Origin: Holacanthus passer
Lineage: Eukaryota > Chordata > Actinopteri > Pomacanthidae
Assembly (NCBI GenBank): GCA_025331565.1
Contig: JAFREQ010000043.1
Span: 6,023,001-6,087,000, forward strand
Reading direction: 5' to 3'
DNA length: 64,000 nucleotides
Part shown: one piece after another, positions 1 to 14,535 of the stretch
Position numbering within the stretch: position 1 is the stretch's first letter
Layout: each line of letters starts with the position of its first letter
Translations under genes and position numbers: made by a program
The notes under the pieces: model-generated
Told to the model about the DNA's origin: nothing
What the model saw: only the letters and a program-made list of their open reading frames with translations
Databases searched by the model: none

Positions 1-266
1 GTGAGGGATGGCGCGAGGAGGCGGAGGACTGGGGTGGGTGGAGATCATAGAGGAGATGAGGCCGTGTGGTGCGGATGGATAGACAGATGCATTGATAAGG
101 GCTGCCGACTCCACAGCACGCTCGCTGCATATCCGATCTCTCTCTCTCCCTCCCTCTCTCCCTCTCTCTCTCATCTCTCTTTTTCATTTCAGGACTAATG
201 CTCCCGTAGCCTTCAAATGTCAGTTCAGTATGGCAACCTATTAGATGGTTAGCCTGAGTGGCTGAC

Positions 267-300
<34 letters not shown>

Positions 301-2700
301 CCTTCTCGCACACATTCAGGACAGAATGATTGTCTGAGCCTTTTGCCGTCATTCAGAACAGGTGAGAAAGACATGAGAGACAGGGAGACACCGAAGGAGC
401 AATGCAGCAATGGACTCTCTCACATCTCCTTTTAGAAACGTCACTCCACCTCGCCAGTGGTGTAAAGTCACTACTGGAGCTGCATTTACTCAAGTAGGCG
501 ACTGTATTTAAAGCTGCTATTATCAATATATCTATATTAACAAAACATCACGTGACTGCTTGTATGTGAAAGAGGTTGCTTGTCACGAGGAACTCACTCG
601 CTCTGCAGTTCACGGCAGCTCTACAGAGCTTTAATTATTTATTTTCAGCTAGTTGTTTTGGTTTTTACGCTCAGCTGCTTTTCTGTTTTAGTTCACTCTC
701 ACCACTTTCAGAAGCAGCATGCAGCTGTTTTCAGCAAAAAATAAAGCTCTAAAAACTAAAAAAAAAAAAAACAGCAGACAGGCACAGTTAGAGACTAGCT
801 GGTGAAAATAGTGGAGCATTTAGCAGCTAAAGAGACAGATATTTCCCTCAGGAGTTGGCAGAGACCAAAAACAGAGCTAAAAGAGAGGGACTGTTAGACT
901 TGAAACACATCGAATCAATGGAAATGTTTGCTTAGGTTCATGTATATCCTTTGCTAAGGATGTTGTATGTCTTTGTTGTGTTTTATTTCTGCTGCACCCA
1001 TTGGTCAAAAAGGTCTTGTAGGTTTAAGAGCAATTCTGATGTACCGCAATTCATTCATTTCATTTTACACTTCGAAGGGAAATATTGTTACTCTTTACTT
1101 CACTACATTTATCTGACAGCTATAGTTACATTGCAGATTCAGGTTTTTCATGCAAAACGTGATCACTCTGTAAAACATGATGTATTTGCTATTGCTAAAT
1201 TGGATCTGAGTATTTCTGTCACCTCTGCACCCCACTGAAAAGGCAGTAAGTGGAAGTAGACAGACACACACACACACACACACACACATTATATATATAG
1301 ACATATATAGATAACAGAGAGTGAGTGACCGGCATGAAACAGAGGATTAGGGGCTTAGTTAGCCTGCATGAAATCCCCTTTTCCTCTCACATCCTACAAA
1401 GGGAAGAAGGTAATTGTCCACAATATACAAAAAGAGGGAGAGAGGGAGGCATGGGGGGATGGGGGATTGCAAAAATCTCAGAATCCATCGTTGTTTTTCA
1501 TGTTTCCCCCGCGTTGCTCTGCATGGCTGCCGCCCCACCTGTGACATCACATTTATCAATACAGGAAGCTGTTTTGGGGGTTTTTTCTGCTTTTCTTTTC
1601 TTGTTTGCCAAAGCGGGAGAGACAGGGAGGGAGGAGAGGGGAGGAAAAAGTGACATTGGCCTTGAAACCTGCTATTGTCTTCCCTCCAGGACAGTCAGCC
1701 AACCAGGCAGCTCAGTCAGAGAGAGAGATAGAGGGAGAGAAAGAGATAGAGGGAGAGAGAGGGGGAGACGGTTGCCATGGTTACCTCCCGGGAGATGCGA
1801 GCACACTTGTTTATCTGTTGGCCGAGGGAGCGTGCACGGCGGGGCCCTCTCACTGAGCAGATGTGTATGTGTGCGTGCTTGTGTGTACATGGGTGTTTAT
1901 CAGCACGCGTGTGTCTGTGTGTGTTTGGATGCGACTGAATGCACACACGCAGACACACCAGGACTCATAAACTGAGCCTTTCTTTGTAAACAAACCTGCA
2001 CACGCACACACCTGCTTAATAGAACTCCAGCTTACCTGCTCGGTATTATTGAGCCAACAGGAGTGGACTGATGCAAGCTAATTGGCCTGGCGTGAGCTGA
2101 GCGCCAGCTGAAGAAAACAGGAGCGAGAGAAACAGAAAAAGGAATTGGACGATAGAGACAGACAAAAGCGAGAGGGAGCGAGAGTATGTTGGATGACAGA
2201 CAGAAGAGAGGGAAAGGAAATGAGTGCAGAATGAGAAAAAAAGTTGGACAAAAAGGAGAGGAGGGGATGGAGTGGGAAAAAAGACAGAGAGGAAATGAGA
2301 TGGGAGGGAAAAGGGGGAGTGAGAGAGAGAAAGAGGCAGAGGCTCAGATAAAGAGCAATGCAGAGGGAGAATGAGAAAATGACAGCATCGGAAAGAAACA
2401 GAAGCATTAGAGTGAAAGTAAATGAGACAGAAATACGAAGGAGTACCTGGGCTGGAGAAGGAAAGAAAAAGAGATGGAAACAACAAGGCAATGAGAGGAA
2501 GCGCTGAAAAGGGGAATATCAGAATAAGAGAGAGGAAGTGCAATGTGATGAGATGACTTATGATGTGACGAGATGCGATGCGACGAGTGCAAGCCTAGGC
2601 GTGCTGCCATGTTAGCAGAGAGCAGCCCCGGTCCTGTAGAGCAGACACTGCAGGCACTGTAGTATGTCAAATGTCACAGACGCTAAGTCACAAGGCTGCA
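1..2700. other. Noncoding, microsatellite-rich DNA (5' flank or intron of rai1)
   Basis: No convincing coding exon is visible. The stretch holds a CT run at 269-298, a CA run at 1265-1288 followed by a short AT run, and purine-rich GA DNA at about 1,600-1,770 and 2,100-2,560. Open frames here are low-complexity translations of those tracts. It may be an early rai1 intron or upstream DNA, since vertebrate RAI1 has long introns between 5' noncoding exons; I cannot locate such exons. Confidence 0.5.
445..1240. mobile_element. Probable degenerate fish interspersed repeat (two blocks)
   Basis: Two blocks resemble a common fish repeat that I recall by its wording. At about 453-515 is a 'cagtggtgtaaagt...tactcaagtag' stretch, and at about 1,085-1,240 is a 'ctttacttcactacatttat' block followed by 'gcagattcag'. 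The 570 bp between them look unrelated, so this may be one element with an insertion or two fragments. No terminal repeats or target duplication were found and the family is unassigned. Confidence 0.4.
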
Positions 2701-2715
2701 CAGGCACTACTCCCT

Positions 2716-2747
<32 letters not shown>

Positions 2748-3422
2748 TCATCATAGGCAGATGCCCCCACAAAAGCACAGAGGCTGCTTACATGTTTATG
2801 AAATTGCATGCAGGGGATTGCTTTTGCATTTTTGATACGGGATGAGGTCACAGTTGCACACCATGTACAGAAAGGCACATATGCACAAACATACAGTCTG
2901 AGGTTCCCGTGGGCTCTGCGTACCAGCGCTGTCGTCTGCAGGCTGATAGGATGAGTCGAACACACGTGTGGCCGTGTTGAGCCCGGCCATTACCAGAGAC
3001 AGATAGTCCTCCGCGTTAGCTGGTGTGCTGTCAGCTTCATTTGCACAGACTTGTGTAGGTGTGTGTGTGTGTCCTTATTTTTTTCTATGCGAGGTGGACG
3101 CCAGAGTCACCCTCCTTAAAATAACAAGCTAGCCCTCTCCCTTAGGACAGCAGACAGCCATCCTGCAAGCTGCCTGATCCTGGGCCGCCCTAGTTCACTG
3201 CTCAATCCATCTCCCACTTTCTCCTTCTGTCTCTCTCGCTTTCGCTTCATGTCTTTGTCTCTCTCTCTCTCACTCTCCATGAATCACACACATACTCAGT
3301 GGTGGCCTAATAAGCAGGGTTTCTCCTCCCGACTTCTTCTTCTTTCTCTCGCTGTGCGCCTTGTGTAACGTTGTTCTGCTCTGTAGGCATGCAACACTGC
3401 ATACACATAAAGATAAGCCCGC

Positions 3423-3459
<37 letters not shown>

Positions 3460-5023
3460 CTGTAGCCGAAATGATCAAACACGCAGAGACACAACATATT
3501 AGAGGCACAAACACACACATGCTAACAAGACAGACCACCTCCACCTCCAGCTAAGCTTAATGAGCTCTCCCCCGGCTAACTGGCCTAGAAAAGGCAGCGG
3601 TCAGCAGCCCAAAGCCCATCTATCCAGCGAGCTCTAATTTTTATCAGCCTCTGCACTTCAGCGGCAGATCCCTCAGCTCCGTCTCACTAGCTGTGCAGGG
3701 GAGGCTGGAAGAGAATAGGCCTCGTTCACTCAATTAATAGCTCTCTGTGAGCATGGAATGATGCTGAAATACACGCGGTGCCAAAACTGGAAAAGAGTGG
3801 ATAAATGAAAGCGGTAAATGGTTTTAAGGACTTAGCGGCGTCTAATTTGCAACTAAAATGGTTTTTATTGCATATATAAATAATGATTGTGGGCAAATTT
3901 GTGGAGATATTGCTCAGAAGATGGAGAGAAGAATACAGTAGGGGCAAAATCTCATTATACCCTGGATGGTGTGTTTGTATCAGTGTGTATGAAAGAGCAA
4001 CCACATAAATTCTTCATGTGCTTATCTTTCTTTACCTGGATGTTTCCAGATCTGTACTCAAACTCCGTTTGAAGGTTTCAAACCTGCGTGTCTGTGTGTG
4101 CATGTTTTTCCCCCCTCGGTAGGTGAAGATAGGAGCCAGTGAGGCCTGCAGGCTGCTGGGCTTTATGGAAATTAGGAGAAACACCGCTGAGAAGCAGGTG
4201 ATGGAGGAGACAGGGGGAGGAGAGGGAAGAGGGGAGGAAGAAGGGGAGAGTGGTGGAAGGGAGTCGGATAATGAGGACTCTGATGAGAGGGATGGAGAGC
4301 CCTGAATAGAGACGTCTCAGAGATGGAGAGAGGTAAAAAAGAGGAGTTAGAGAGGTTATGAATGGACAGGAAGACGGGAAACAGCTGCCACTAGTGGTGG
4401 CCTGTGGGAATAAATAATAGACGTAGAGGAGGAGGAGGCGGGAGGAGAGGAGATGAAAGGAGGATAGCAAAGTGAACAACAGAGAGAAAATGGTTTATTC
4501 TGAGGTGATGGGAAAAAAAGGATGCGCAGGTGAAATAATGAAAAAGACAGATTGTGATGTGCTTTCAATAAGACGAATGGACCACAGGCAACAGACAACA
4601 GGGATGTGAGAAATTAGAGGAGGAGGGCAGGTGGAGCTGCAACTATTAAAACGATGTGAGGATGAGAGGGCTGGGTGGAGTGGTCACAGGCATTAAATGA
4701 GAGGGAAAAAAGAAAAAAAACATACAGTCCACTGGGGAGACAGAGCTAAAGACGGGGCAATTTAGCCAAAACAGAGAAAAGGAGAGATGGTGAAAGAGTG
4801 TGAGCGGAGAGATAAAAAACTGAAAAAGCATGAGAGGGGAGGAGGACCAGGGAGGGGGGGAGGAGGAGGAGGCCAACAGACTGATACAGAGGGAGAGGAG
4901 GAGGGTGGCGCTGGCAGTGGCAGGACACGGGGTGCAGGCGTGGAGACTGTGGCATGCAGCTCAAGCTGGCATGGACTCTATCACTCACTCTCAGGCCTGG
5001 GCACAGGGCCCTTGGTGGCAGCA

Positions 5024-5054
<31 letters not shown>

Positions 5055-5116
5055 TGCACGCGCACAAGCAGATCAAACACAAGGACATTCGCTCTTTCTC
5101 CAAGTCTCTCTATTAC

Positions 5117-5155
<39 letters not shown>

Positions 5156-5402
5156 CAGACAGAGACGGAGAGAACAAGACTGAGCTCAGAGACACAGCCT
5201 GATGCACGCACACACTCAATTAGTCTCAGCCACACACACACACACACGGACACATGTGAAGGAAAAAAGACGGATGGACGAGCGTGTGCATGAAGGTGTG
5301 TGCATGTGTGTGTGTCTAATTGTGCCAGCGCTGCCAGAGCAGAATGAGGGATGGTGTCTCAGAGCTGCTGCTGCCGCTAATAGCCGCTGACTGGAGGTGA
5401 CA

Positions 5403-5447
<45 letters not shown>

Positions 5448-7140
5448 CTCTCTTGTTTTCCATCCAATCAGCAGTCAGCACATCTGTCCTTCCCTCTTTT
5501 CCTCAACCCAGTTCAGCTCATCCTCTCCCCTTTGTTTCTCCCTTCCCCATCTCCCTCTCATATCTCTCCTTTGCCCTTTTACCCTCACACACACCCCCTC
5601 CCCCCCGTCCTCCCCCCTCATGCTTTCATCTCCACTCCTTACCCCCTGCCACCTTTCATCACTTTCTCTCTCTTTTCACCCCCCTCTGTCCTCTCCACCC
5701 CGTCCTGATGATGCACAGGAGATGGCTCATGCATGAGTGATTGTGTGTATGTGTGTGTATGTGTGTGTGTGTGTGTGTGTATGCATGTGTGTTATTGGGT
5801 GCTTTATTTAGCATGCGCACATGCATCCGATCTGATTGTGTGCATGCATTCGTGTGTGTGGGTGCACAGGTAGGGAAGTTATTATTCCTGGTGCGCTGCA
5901 GCATTTCAGGCCCGGACGAAAAGATCAAACAAAGACTAGAGGACAAACCCGCGCACACACACACACGAACACACACGCGCACACACACACACACAAGCAG
6001 ACACACACACATCAATGTCTGCTCTCCTCCAGTCTCTTGCTGCCTTTTCATATCCCTGGCTTCTGCAGTTGCCTCACGTCTGGACTCTGTCCACAGAGAG
6101 ACGAGCGAGAGCGCTGCTCTGTTTTCTATCCGCACCAGGTTATTAGACACATGCAATTAGCGAGTTCGAGCTGGATAAATATGCCTGTTTGTGTGTTTGT
6201 GTTTGCATGCCTGCATGTGTGTGTTTAGGGGGAATATGTGTGTGCAATCAGGGACAGATTGTGTGGGATACATCTGGGTTGGCCTGATGCGGAGACGACG
6301 AGGGGGGTGGACGTTGTTCGTATCATAGAGGCTGCTGAGTGTTTGTGTGTGTCTATGTGTGTGTGTGTGTGTGTGTGTGTTTGCCCATTTGAACTGGTCT
6401 ATGTAGTTCTGAGCAATACGTGTGAATCATATCAAAACCTTGTTTATCTGCGTGTGATGTGTGTGTGTTTGTGTGGTCATCTTCTACCAGTGCGAAAGTC
6501 TTCATGACATGAGGACATGTTTTTGTATCTTCCATGTCTTAGTTCATATTTAATGTGTGTGTGTGCATGTATGAGGGGGAGGGGCCTGCAGTGTGCCGTC
6601 CTTCCTGGAGGGAAATAGAGAAAGGGGGGGGCTTTAGTTCACAGCCAATCAGTTTTGCAGTGCCGAGGCAACCATCCATCGCCACCACAGCAACAACAAC
6701 ACAGCGGTAACACAGAGCCAGGCTGCTGCAGGGGATAGATGGGCGATGTGTACAAGCGCCTTTGCTCTATTTATCTATCGGTTTTCTCTCTGTGTTTTCC
6801 TTCTGTTTCTTCCTCTCACTCGGCCCATGTTGCATCCCATCTTTTATCAGTCGGCTGCTCTCTTTTACCTCCTTTACTCTCACTGTCTCTCTGTCAGATG
6901 TTTCCTGTTAATGGGGCCTTGGCGGGAGCTCTCTAAGGTGTGACCTAAAGGGGCGAGAACAGAATTGAAAGAGAGAGGCTGAAAAAGAGTGAGAGAAAGA
7001 GAGAGAGAGAGAGAGGGGGGTTGCGGTCGCTGTTTCCTCTTGAAAGGGCTCTTTTTCATTTCTTTTCATCAGCCACCGCCTGCCTGCATATCTCGCCTCT
7101 CCTCCTCTTTTTCTCCTGCACACAAATCCCCTTTCTCTTT
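2701..7140. repeat. Microsatellite cluster (CA/GT, CT) in noncoding DNA
   Basis: Noncoding stretch dominated by simple repeats: CA at 2,716-2,742, 3,426-3,458, 5,024-5,052, 5,120-5,152 and about 5,953-6,011; CT at 5,405-5,447 within a pyrimidine-rich tract that continues to about 5,700; GT at about 5,742-5,790 and 6,343-6,381. No exon with conserved protein content was recognised. Confidence 0.8.
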
Positions 7141-7151
7141 AGCTCATATGT

Positions 7152-7177
7152 ATGCAAATAAGGCATCCTATGCAAAT
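7152..7177 (+). promoter_or_regulatory. Paired octamer (POU-factor) motifs
   Basis: Two identical perfect octamers, ATGCAAAT, lie on the same strand at 7152-7159 and 7170-7177, starts 18 bp apart. This is the classical POU/Oct binding sequence. The surrounding 100 bp is not simple repeat, which makes the pair more notable than chance matches inside microsatellites. Function is inferred from the motif alone. Confidence 0.3.
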
Positions 7178-7179
7178 GA

Positions 7180-10100
7180 GACAGGTAGGGGACCGGCAGT
7201 GGAGAGGGAGACAAAATGGGTTGGGAGAGAGGGAGGGGTGAGGAGAGGATGAAAGCAAGGGGCAATGGAGGATAGAGAAGGGGTGAAAGAGGAAGTGATG
7301 CAGGTATGTTTGTCACCTCCCAGGTTCCAATCTGCTGCTGAGATTTCTGGCTTCCACTGACACCTGAACGTGTTTCGTGTCGCGTTTTGAGCCTCAGCAT
7401 ATGACTGATGCATTTATGATTCCCTGCCATATACTGTCAAACCTTCAATATAAACAAATGCAATGATCAGTAGCCTCGGTCTCACGCCAACAGTGTTGTT
7501 AGATGTAAAAACGACATCCATGTTTTGCACAAACCCCAATGCTTCCTGTCACAAAGAAGCCACTTCCCCCTCCTCCCCCTCCCTCCATATGCATTTGTTT
7601 TCTCTTTCGTTTCGCCGAAAAGGATAAACATCTTGGAAGCGATTTTATCGTCGGCCTTTCTCTCCTTCCACCATCTGCCGCCGCGAGAAACTCGGAGCGC
7701 TTCGGCTCTGCTTTTGCTGGAAGAGGAGCAGCTCGCAGTTTCGTGTCGGTCCAGCACATTTTCTGTGAAATCCAACCCTGTTGCACACATTGCAAACTGC
7801 AGCCAATCATCAGCATCAATTTCCTAAGGCTCAGAATTAATGTTGTGATGATTTAGTGATGTTAAAATGCCGCTTGGCTGTCAAACCTACTGGTGCTGGA
7901 TGGTAGGAGCGGTTTTTGCCTGAGGTGTTCAGGTCCCTAAATGGATATACATTAGGAGGCTGGTGGTGTGTTGCCAAGGAAACAAGGATGGCTTGGCACT
8001 AATTGGGTGTAGTTCGTTGTTAGATGGTGGGTGGAGCAGATGAGCTAGCTAACTTTAAATGATAGATGGATGGAAAGTTAGTGTAATTGGCTCCTTGGTA
8101 AACATATTCACATTTCTCAATGTCACAGCACCAACTATCCTATGACCTGACCACAGTCATCACAGGTGATACAGGCTTCAACCAACATCCTCCTCTGTGT
8201 GTGTCAGTGTGTGTGTCCCTCTGCTGTGCAGTTGTTTGTGGGGGCCTTCTGCTGAGGGACTGGGGAGAAGGCAATGGCATTATTTGCTTTTCACGCTTAA
8301 CTGGCTCTGTGTGTGTTTGTGTGTGTGTGTGCATGTGAGCAGACCTGAATGTGTGTGTATACAGATGCATGCCTGTGACTAGCACACATGATCCAGATCA
8401 GGTCTCCTGCAGATTTAGAAATGTGTGTATGTGGGTGAGAGAGAGCGTGTGTGTCTTGTTATCTGCCAATCAGAAATGTGTGTATAATACCCGTTTCACA
8501 ATGGATGAAAAACCCACTAACACCCAACAACATCTGGCTTTTGTCTTTAGTGTTAAAGGGTACAATCAGCATTTATTCCCAGTTAAAATGACTCACAGGG
8601 ATCAGTCACAGGGATTTATCATCTCCAGCTCCGATCAGCAGTGACGGAAATATGACGCCCGGGTGCAGACACTAATTTTGACCCTTTTTCCAGTGTGATG
8701 CTGTGACATGCATTGTACATTATTTATTGTTTTTTACAGTCTGGGAACAAGATGCAGCGGCAACCTCGTTCAGTCAGGGTTGATTTTGAAAAAGAAACTA
8801 TAGTAAGAGATATAAAAAAGTAACCTATGTAACGCTGTCACTGGCCTCCATGCTGCTTTCTGTTCTCTGTATTCTGGCTTGAAAGTGGCACAGCAGAAAA
8901 AACAACAGAAAGGCAAACTCGTCTACTGGCAATGAGGAAGAAGTCGTTTAAAAAAAACTGCATATATGTGCTATGGTATAAAAAATGGTCTCAGTCTATA
9001 TGTGCATGTGGGTCTGTGTGTGTTCAAATGGGACTGAAGCAGTTTTAACCCTGCAGTCTCACCAGCACATACATCACAAATACACACTCATACCAGCCTC
9101 TTATTAGTTTAATGCAAAAGATTTAGGCTCCTTAACCAAACACGTGCATTTGTAAGCCGTAAAATTTCATTTGAATAACCTTGATTGAAAGACATAGAGA
9201 GAACAATATAAAGGAATTAGGTGGTTTATCTTTTACTCCAGTCATGATGTTAAGTTCCCTTTTCTGCACCTCCTTCTTTTCACTCTCCTTTCTTTCCATC
9301 CAGCAGCATCCGTTCACGAGTCAGCCAGCCTCTCTCTAGTCCCAGTGCCCCTTCTGTCTGCAGGAGGGATGAAGTCATGCACCGCAGGCGTAGTGCAGAT
9401 CCCTCCCCGCTCGCTGTGCCCTCCCCGTGCCCGCCACTCAGTCACAAGCATATGGGCGCGTCGTTGTGCCAACACCCCTCCCAGAACACCTGACTCCGTC
9501 TAGTCACGCATGGCGGACAGTGCGCACACGCACACCAACAGACAGGACGCACACACCTACGCACACACTAAAACACACACCGCCAACCTTGCATGACGGG
9601 CATATCCTTGATTGTCCCCTGATGTTCCCCATTGCGAACCTCACCACCAACTGTGGGTAATACACACTGTGAAGACACCCTTCACTGTAACAGTCTCGAC
9701 AGTGACTGTGCTGGATGGAGTTACTCCACCTGCGACTTAACTGCACCGGTGACAAAGTGAGGCACTAAGGTTGGCTAACCGCTATCGTAAGGTAGTTAAG
9801 ATAAACGCGCTCCCCACATGGTGTATGCTCAGTTCCCTGGTCCTGCATTAACGCTGCAGTATTTACTCAATAATTTCATCCTGGGATATTGGAGCAGCCG
9901 TAGCAGCAGTTAATCTACAAAATGGGACCTCCATGATGGCTAATTTGGTTGATGTCCTTCACCACTCACCACCTGTGTGTGGATTAAAGGAAGAGTTCAG
10001 CCTTAAAACTCTAGCAAGCAGTAATGCTCCTTGGATTTCTGGGTCTATTTTTTTGTTTGTTAATGCACTTGTCGTGTCATTCTGCAGCATAAACATAAAT

Positions 10101-13100
10101 ATGACTGTGATATTTCATGCACAGCTGCAATTTTAAAAAACCCATTTGTATGTGTTTTAAAACATCAGGCTTTGGTGTCAGATAAAGAAAATCAACGAGG
10201 AAGGTCCCCTTTCCAGAACATCATCCTGTGAGACATCTGTTGCAAAAAAAGATGAGATAGAAAACAAGGCAGCCGAAACACACGTTTGTTTTTTCAACTG
10301 GAAGAACTTGAGCCCTTGTTTCAATCCTTGCTTTCATTATTGTTAAGGGTTACATGTACTGAGTTCAACAAGACCAGGCACATTTTCTGAGAAGGAATTC
10401 TGGGAAACAAATTCTTCGCACATGACAGCTTGATCGTATTTAATGTTGTATCTGAGTAGAAATTCATACTTTTTGAACTTTTAAAAGTAGTACATAAATC
10501 TTCAGTGTTTCACCTGACAAATGGGCAAATTTAGCAAAAACAACAGATGGCAAAATACAAAATGACTTCGTGCACTCGAGGAAAAGCATCCAAACTGCAG
10601 ACTGGACAGCGTGTAATGTGGCAGGTTTGACACTCATTCGCAAGTTATGTGTAGAACATTAATGTATTGAACTGTTGTAGCTGGTAAATGTGGCTTGTTG
10701 GGGGTGTTTTAGGATTTAGTGTTTTTGCTTGCCAGTGGCTCAGTCATGCCACACACACACAGATCCAAATGCATGCATACACACAACCTCCGAGTCAGGT
10801 TTGGAAAGGGACAGGTAGGAAAATGGTGGTAATTATCGTTAGTTCTTTGTGATTAACCAAGTGACACACACACACACACACACACTGCTGTGATGCCCTC
10901 TGCTGTGTGGCACAAAATGGCGGAGTGTGTGTGTCCTAGCAGAGGCTGTGTCTGTAAAAGAGAGATGGGAACGAGGCCAGGCAGAGGAGGATGCGAGGAC
11001 TTGGCCAGCGTCAACTTTTGTGTGTGTGTGTGTGTGTGTGTGTGATAACATTCAGGTGAGAGGGGGAACATCGACTGGCTCAGAGAGTAAGGCCCCAGCT
11101 CCATTTACAGCTGTGGAGCCTCACACACACACACACACAGACATATCAACAACACAGATGTAGGTGTAAATACAGAGGACACAGAGAAGATAGGAGAGAT
11201 TTTTTTCTCTCTCTCCTGCAGGTGGAGTGTGACCTTCACTCCAACTCTCCTTCCCTTCATCTGTCCATCCCTCCCTCCCTCCCTGTATCCCTGTAGTTCA
11301 GTGCTCAGTTGCGTGGCAGGTAATTTGTGCGCTATTGGAGATTAAAGTTTAATTAGTGAGCGAGGAGTCATTTGGGTCTTAGTTGAGCGGAATAAGGCAG
11401 CAGCGTGCATGTGTGTGTGTGTGTGTGTGTGTGTCCCTCCTGTTCGCTCGCTCACCCTAACACATCAAGGCTCATCACCAAGAGAGAAAGCGAGAGAGTG
11501 GGAGTAGAGGATCCAATTCCTCCTTTCATCAACGAAGAACAAAGGAAGGAGTTTTCCCCCCTCCTCTTCATCTCCTCCTCCTCCTCTTCATTTCTTCCCC
11601 CCCCCCCCAGCTCCTGAGCTCTGGGTTGGCAGACTTCCACAGCCATATTCACACTTCCCTGGTCCCTGGCGAGACACACACACGCACACACATCTCCAAC
11701 GCCACCATCACACTGCGGAAAAAGAGAGCGAGAGTTAACTTTGTCTCTCTGTCTCTCTTCATCCACCTGTGAGAAGTGACCGATAGATGTGTCACCTGAA
11801 GTGAGAGGTGCACAGCCTGAGACATCACAGCATGATCACTTCTTTTTTTTTTTTTTTTTTATTTCCTAGCATCCCTCTCCATCACTCACTCCGTCCGACA
11901 CAGTCTGCTGGTCTCAATCTGTTCCTCCCATCCTCCTCCTCTCTTCTATCTCTCCCATCAAGTGTTATAACTTTGTCATCTGCCTCTCTACTTTGTATTT
12001 TTTTTTACCACTCTTGGTCTTAATCATGTGGACATCAAACATGCCATATGGTGACACACCAACACGGATGCACGCAGCACACGCTGGCATCTCGAGCGCC
12101 GGGTGTTTGCTAATGACGAGGGAGTCTGCATCCCAGCACCGCTGTTATTTCACCGGCTCGAGACACTAAAGCAAATCAATAGGCAGCACGGCCCCGCGAT
12201 AACGATCTCCGTTTCTCCTCTCCTCCCTGCATCTCTCCATTCTCGCCTCGCCGCTCCTCCCCGCCCTCCCCTCTCCTCCCTCACACATCTGCCTTCATCT
12301 TACAGCTTCAATCCGTCTCCCGCTCTTCCTCTCCCAGCCTCACCCCTTGTCTTCCTCTCCCCCGGCTCCCTTGATCTCTCCCTCAATTCGGCCTCTCTTG
12401 TACTCCGCTCTCCCCTCTCTCGTATCGCATTTCCCTTTCTCACCCCACTTTCTCTCACTTCCCACATCTGCTCTCTCCATCTCCTCCATATTCCCTCCCT
12501 TAATCGCTCTCACACCAGTTTTCCCCTCTTTCCCTTCCTTCTCCCACACTCCTTCTCAGGCCTATCGGATCAAATGTCTTCTCCTCCTTGCTCGTATTTC
12601 AGTTATCTACCATCGGTGTATCATGGGTGGCTGGCCTCCTTTTAGTGTCGGTCTGTCTGCGTCTGCTGATGGAGTAAAGTATTCCCCAGTCTGGCTCTCA
12701 GTTAACAGTGGAGAGGGGAGGAGAAGAGGGAGCAGGCCATCAAGGACACCTTCTGGGAAGATGCTCGGCGGCACAAGTACAGATGTGGGTTTTTTTTTTC
12801 TTTTTAAAGATCCAGGACAATGAATACTATGCTGTGAAACTGGAACAGTCACATCCACACAAACACACACCTAGAAGCCCTAAAAGCACAGTATAAAGCT
12901 TTGAGTTGAAGGAAGGTGGAGGGAGAGACAAAGTTACTGCATGAGGTGAAAGGGACAGGTGAACGCAGGTGTACTAAAAACAGGAAGTTTGACCTGCTCA
13001 CCAACAAGGTCAGCAGCTGCAGCACATGGAAGACATTCTCATTTGAGTTATTCTTATCAACCAGTCGATCTTATTCCTTCCCCTTGGAGTCATGACCCAG

Positions 13101-14130
13101 TCAAATCTGAACACACAGGCATGATACACATATTTTTTAGATTCAGTGGGACTTACAGTTTCTGGAGATATCCGATGTCCACAGCAAATGAAAGTCCATA
13201 ATCTTCTTATCACTGCAGAACTTGCCTGAGAATCATCACATTTTTAAGTTTTCTTCAGTATCAAAGTAATCCAGTGATAGTTGTCAGTAAACTCATGGGT
13301 ACATTGCAAACAGGAACAGCTAATAGCTCATTCAGCACACTTTTAATGGTGCTGAATGTAAACAAATGTAGGCTAAATGTTGTAGGGCTCAGCTAACTAA
13401 CTGACCCCATGGCAACATTCTACTTCCAGTTTATATCCCCCAGAGCATCATGGGAAATGGAGTTCCAAACATTACAGCATGATTATCCCCCAAACAGATA
13501 ATAATGCTGTCTGTGCACCTTCTCTTTAATGACACTGTTGCAGACCTTTTCTTTCTCTTGCTCAAGAGATTGTAAGTGAATAAGTAAATGAACTTAGAGT
13601 GCTCTTCAAACTACACAAGTGCATTTTTGTGTGTCTGCATATGTGTGCCAGCATGAGGTCAACACACACACACACACGCAGACAAACCAAACATGATTTC
13701 CGGCCTCCTCCATATGAACATGAAATGCTTCTAGGAATTGTATGAACAAGTCAAAGACATGAGTCACCAGTGAGTGCGTGAGCTATAAAGTATCACCCGC
13801 TTGTCACTCAAAAATAAAAAACACATTTGTTTTCATTATTTTGCATAGAATAGACACAACCGCAGACACTCATTCTTATTTATAGACGCACCAGCTGCAG
13901 AGGACAACATCTGAGGCTGCTCATTGCCACTACAAATCCGTCCTTTAGGCTATGAGTTCAACGTGCCAGACCGAAGAGATGCCTGCCCCAGTCTAACCTA
14001 AGACAAGGTCATACATACACATGTGCAGACAAACACACACAGACACACACTAACACTGCCAGCAGCTGCACTGTGGCCACAGGGCAAGGAAAGGGTACGA
14101 AAGATAGAGGACACTGCAGGACAGGTTACA
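7180..14130. other. Noncoding DNA with scattered microsatellites
   Basis: No supported exon or RNA gene. Notable content: GT tracts near 8,305-8,332, CA at about 10,863-10,885, GT at about 11,019-11,044 and 11,409-11,434, a T run near 11,842-11,861, and a pyrimidine-rich block at about 12,200-12,560. The intervening DNA, for example 8,640-10,700 and 12,900-13,900, is ordinary mixed sequence, probably intronic or with diverged interspersed repeats. Confidence 0.6.
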
Positions 14131-14275
14131 ACTTAGAGGACACAGCGAACGGAGAGGAAGAGGTAGGATGTGTGTTTGCATGCGTGTGTGTGTGTGTTAG
14201 AGAGAGACAGCAGGAGTGACACGGCATCATCAATTAGACGAACCAAAGCGGCACAAAGAGGGAGCAGGTGCAAAT

Positions 14276-14306
<31 letters not shown>

Positions 14307-14491
14307 AGTGAATCTGTGTACATTTGCACATGTGTGAGCACTTGCGTGTAAGTGTAAATGAGTGGAGGGATCGAATACACGGGAGTGGAACACGCCACGA
14401 GCCCCAGCAGGGATGTCACACTGAACCTGCTCCAAGTCCTCTCCCTCTGCTTCAGTGGAGCGCTCCACCCCATTACCTGGAAAGGGCGAAT

Positions 14492-14535
<44 letters not shown>

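Noticed and set aside
1325..1975. 216-codon plus-strand open frame
   Set aside because: Runs through GA-rich repeats and a GT tract; composition explains the openness.
4787..5293. 168-codon plus-strand open frame
   Set aside because: GGA-rich then HTHTHT translation of simple repeats.
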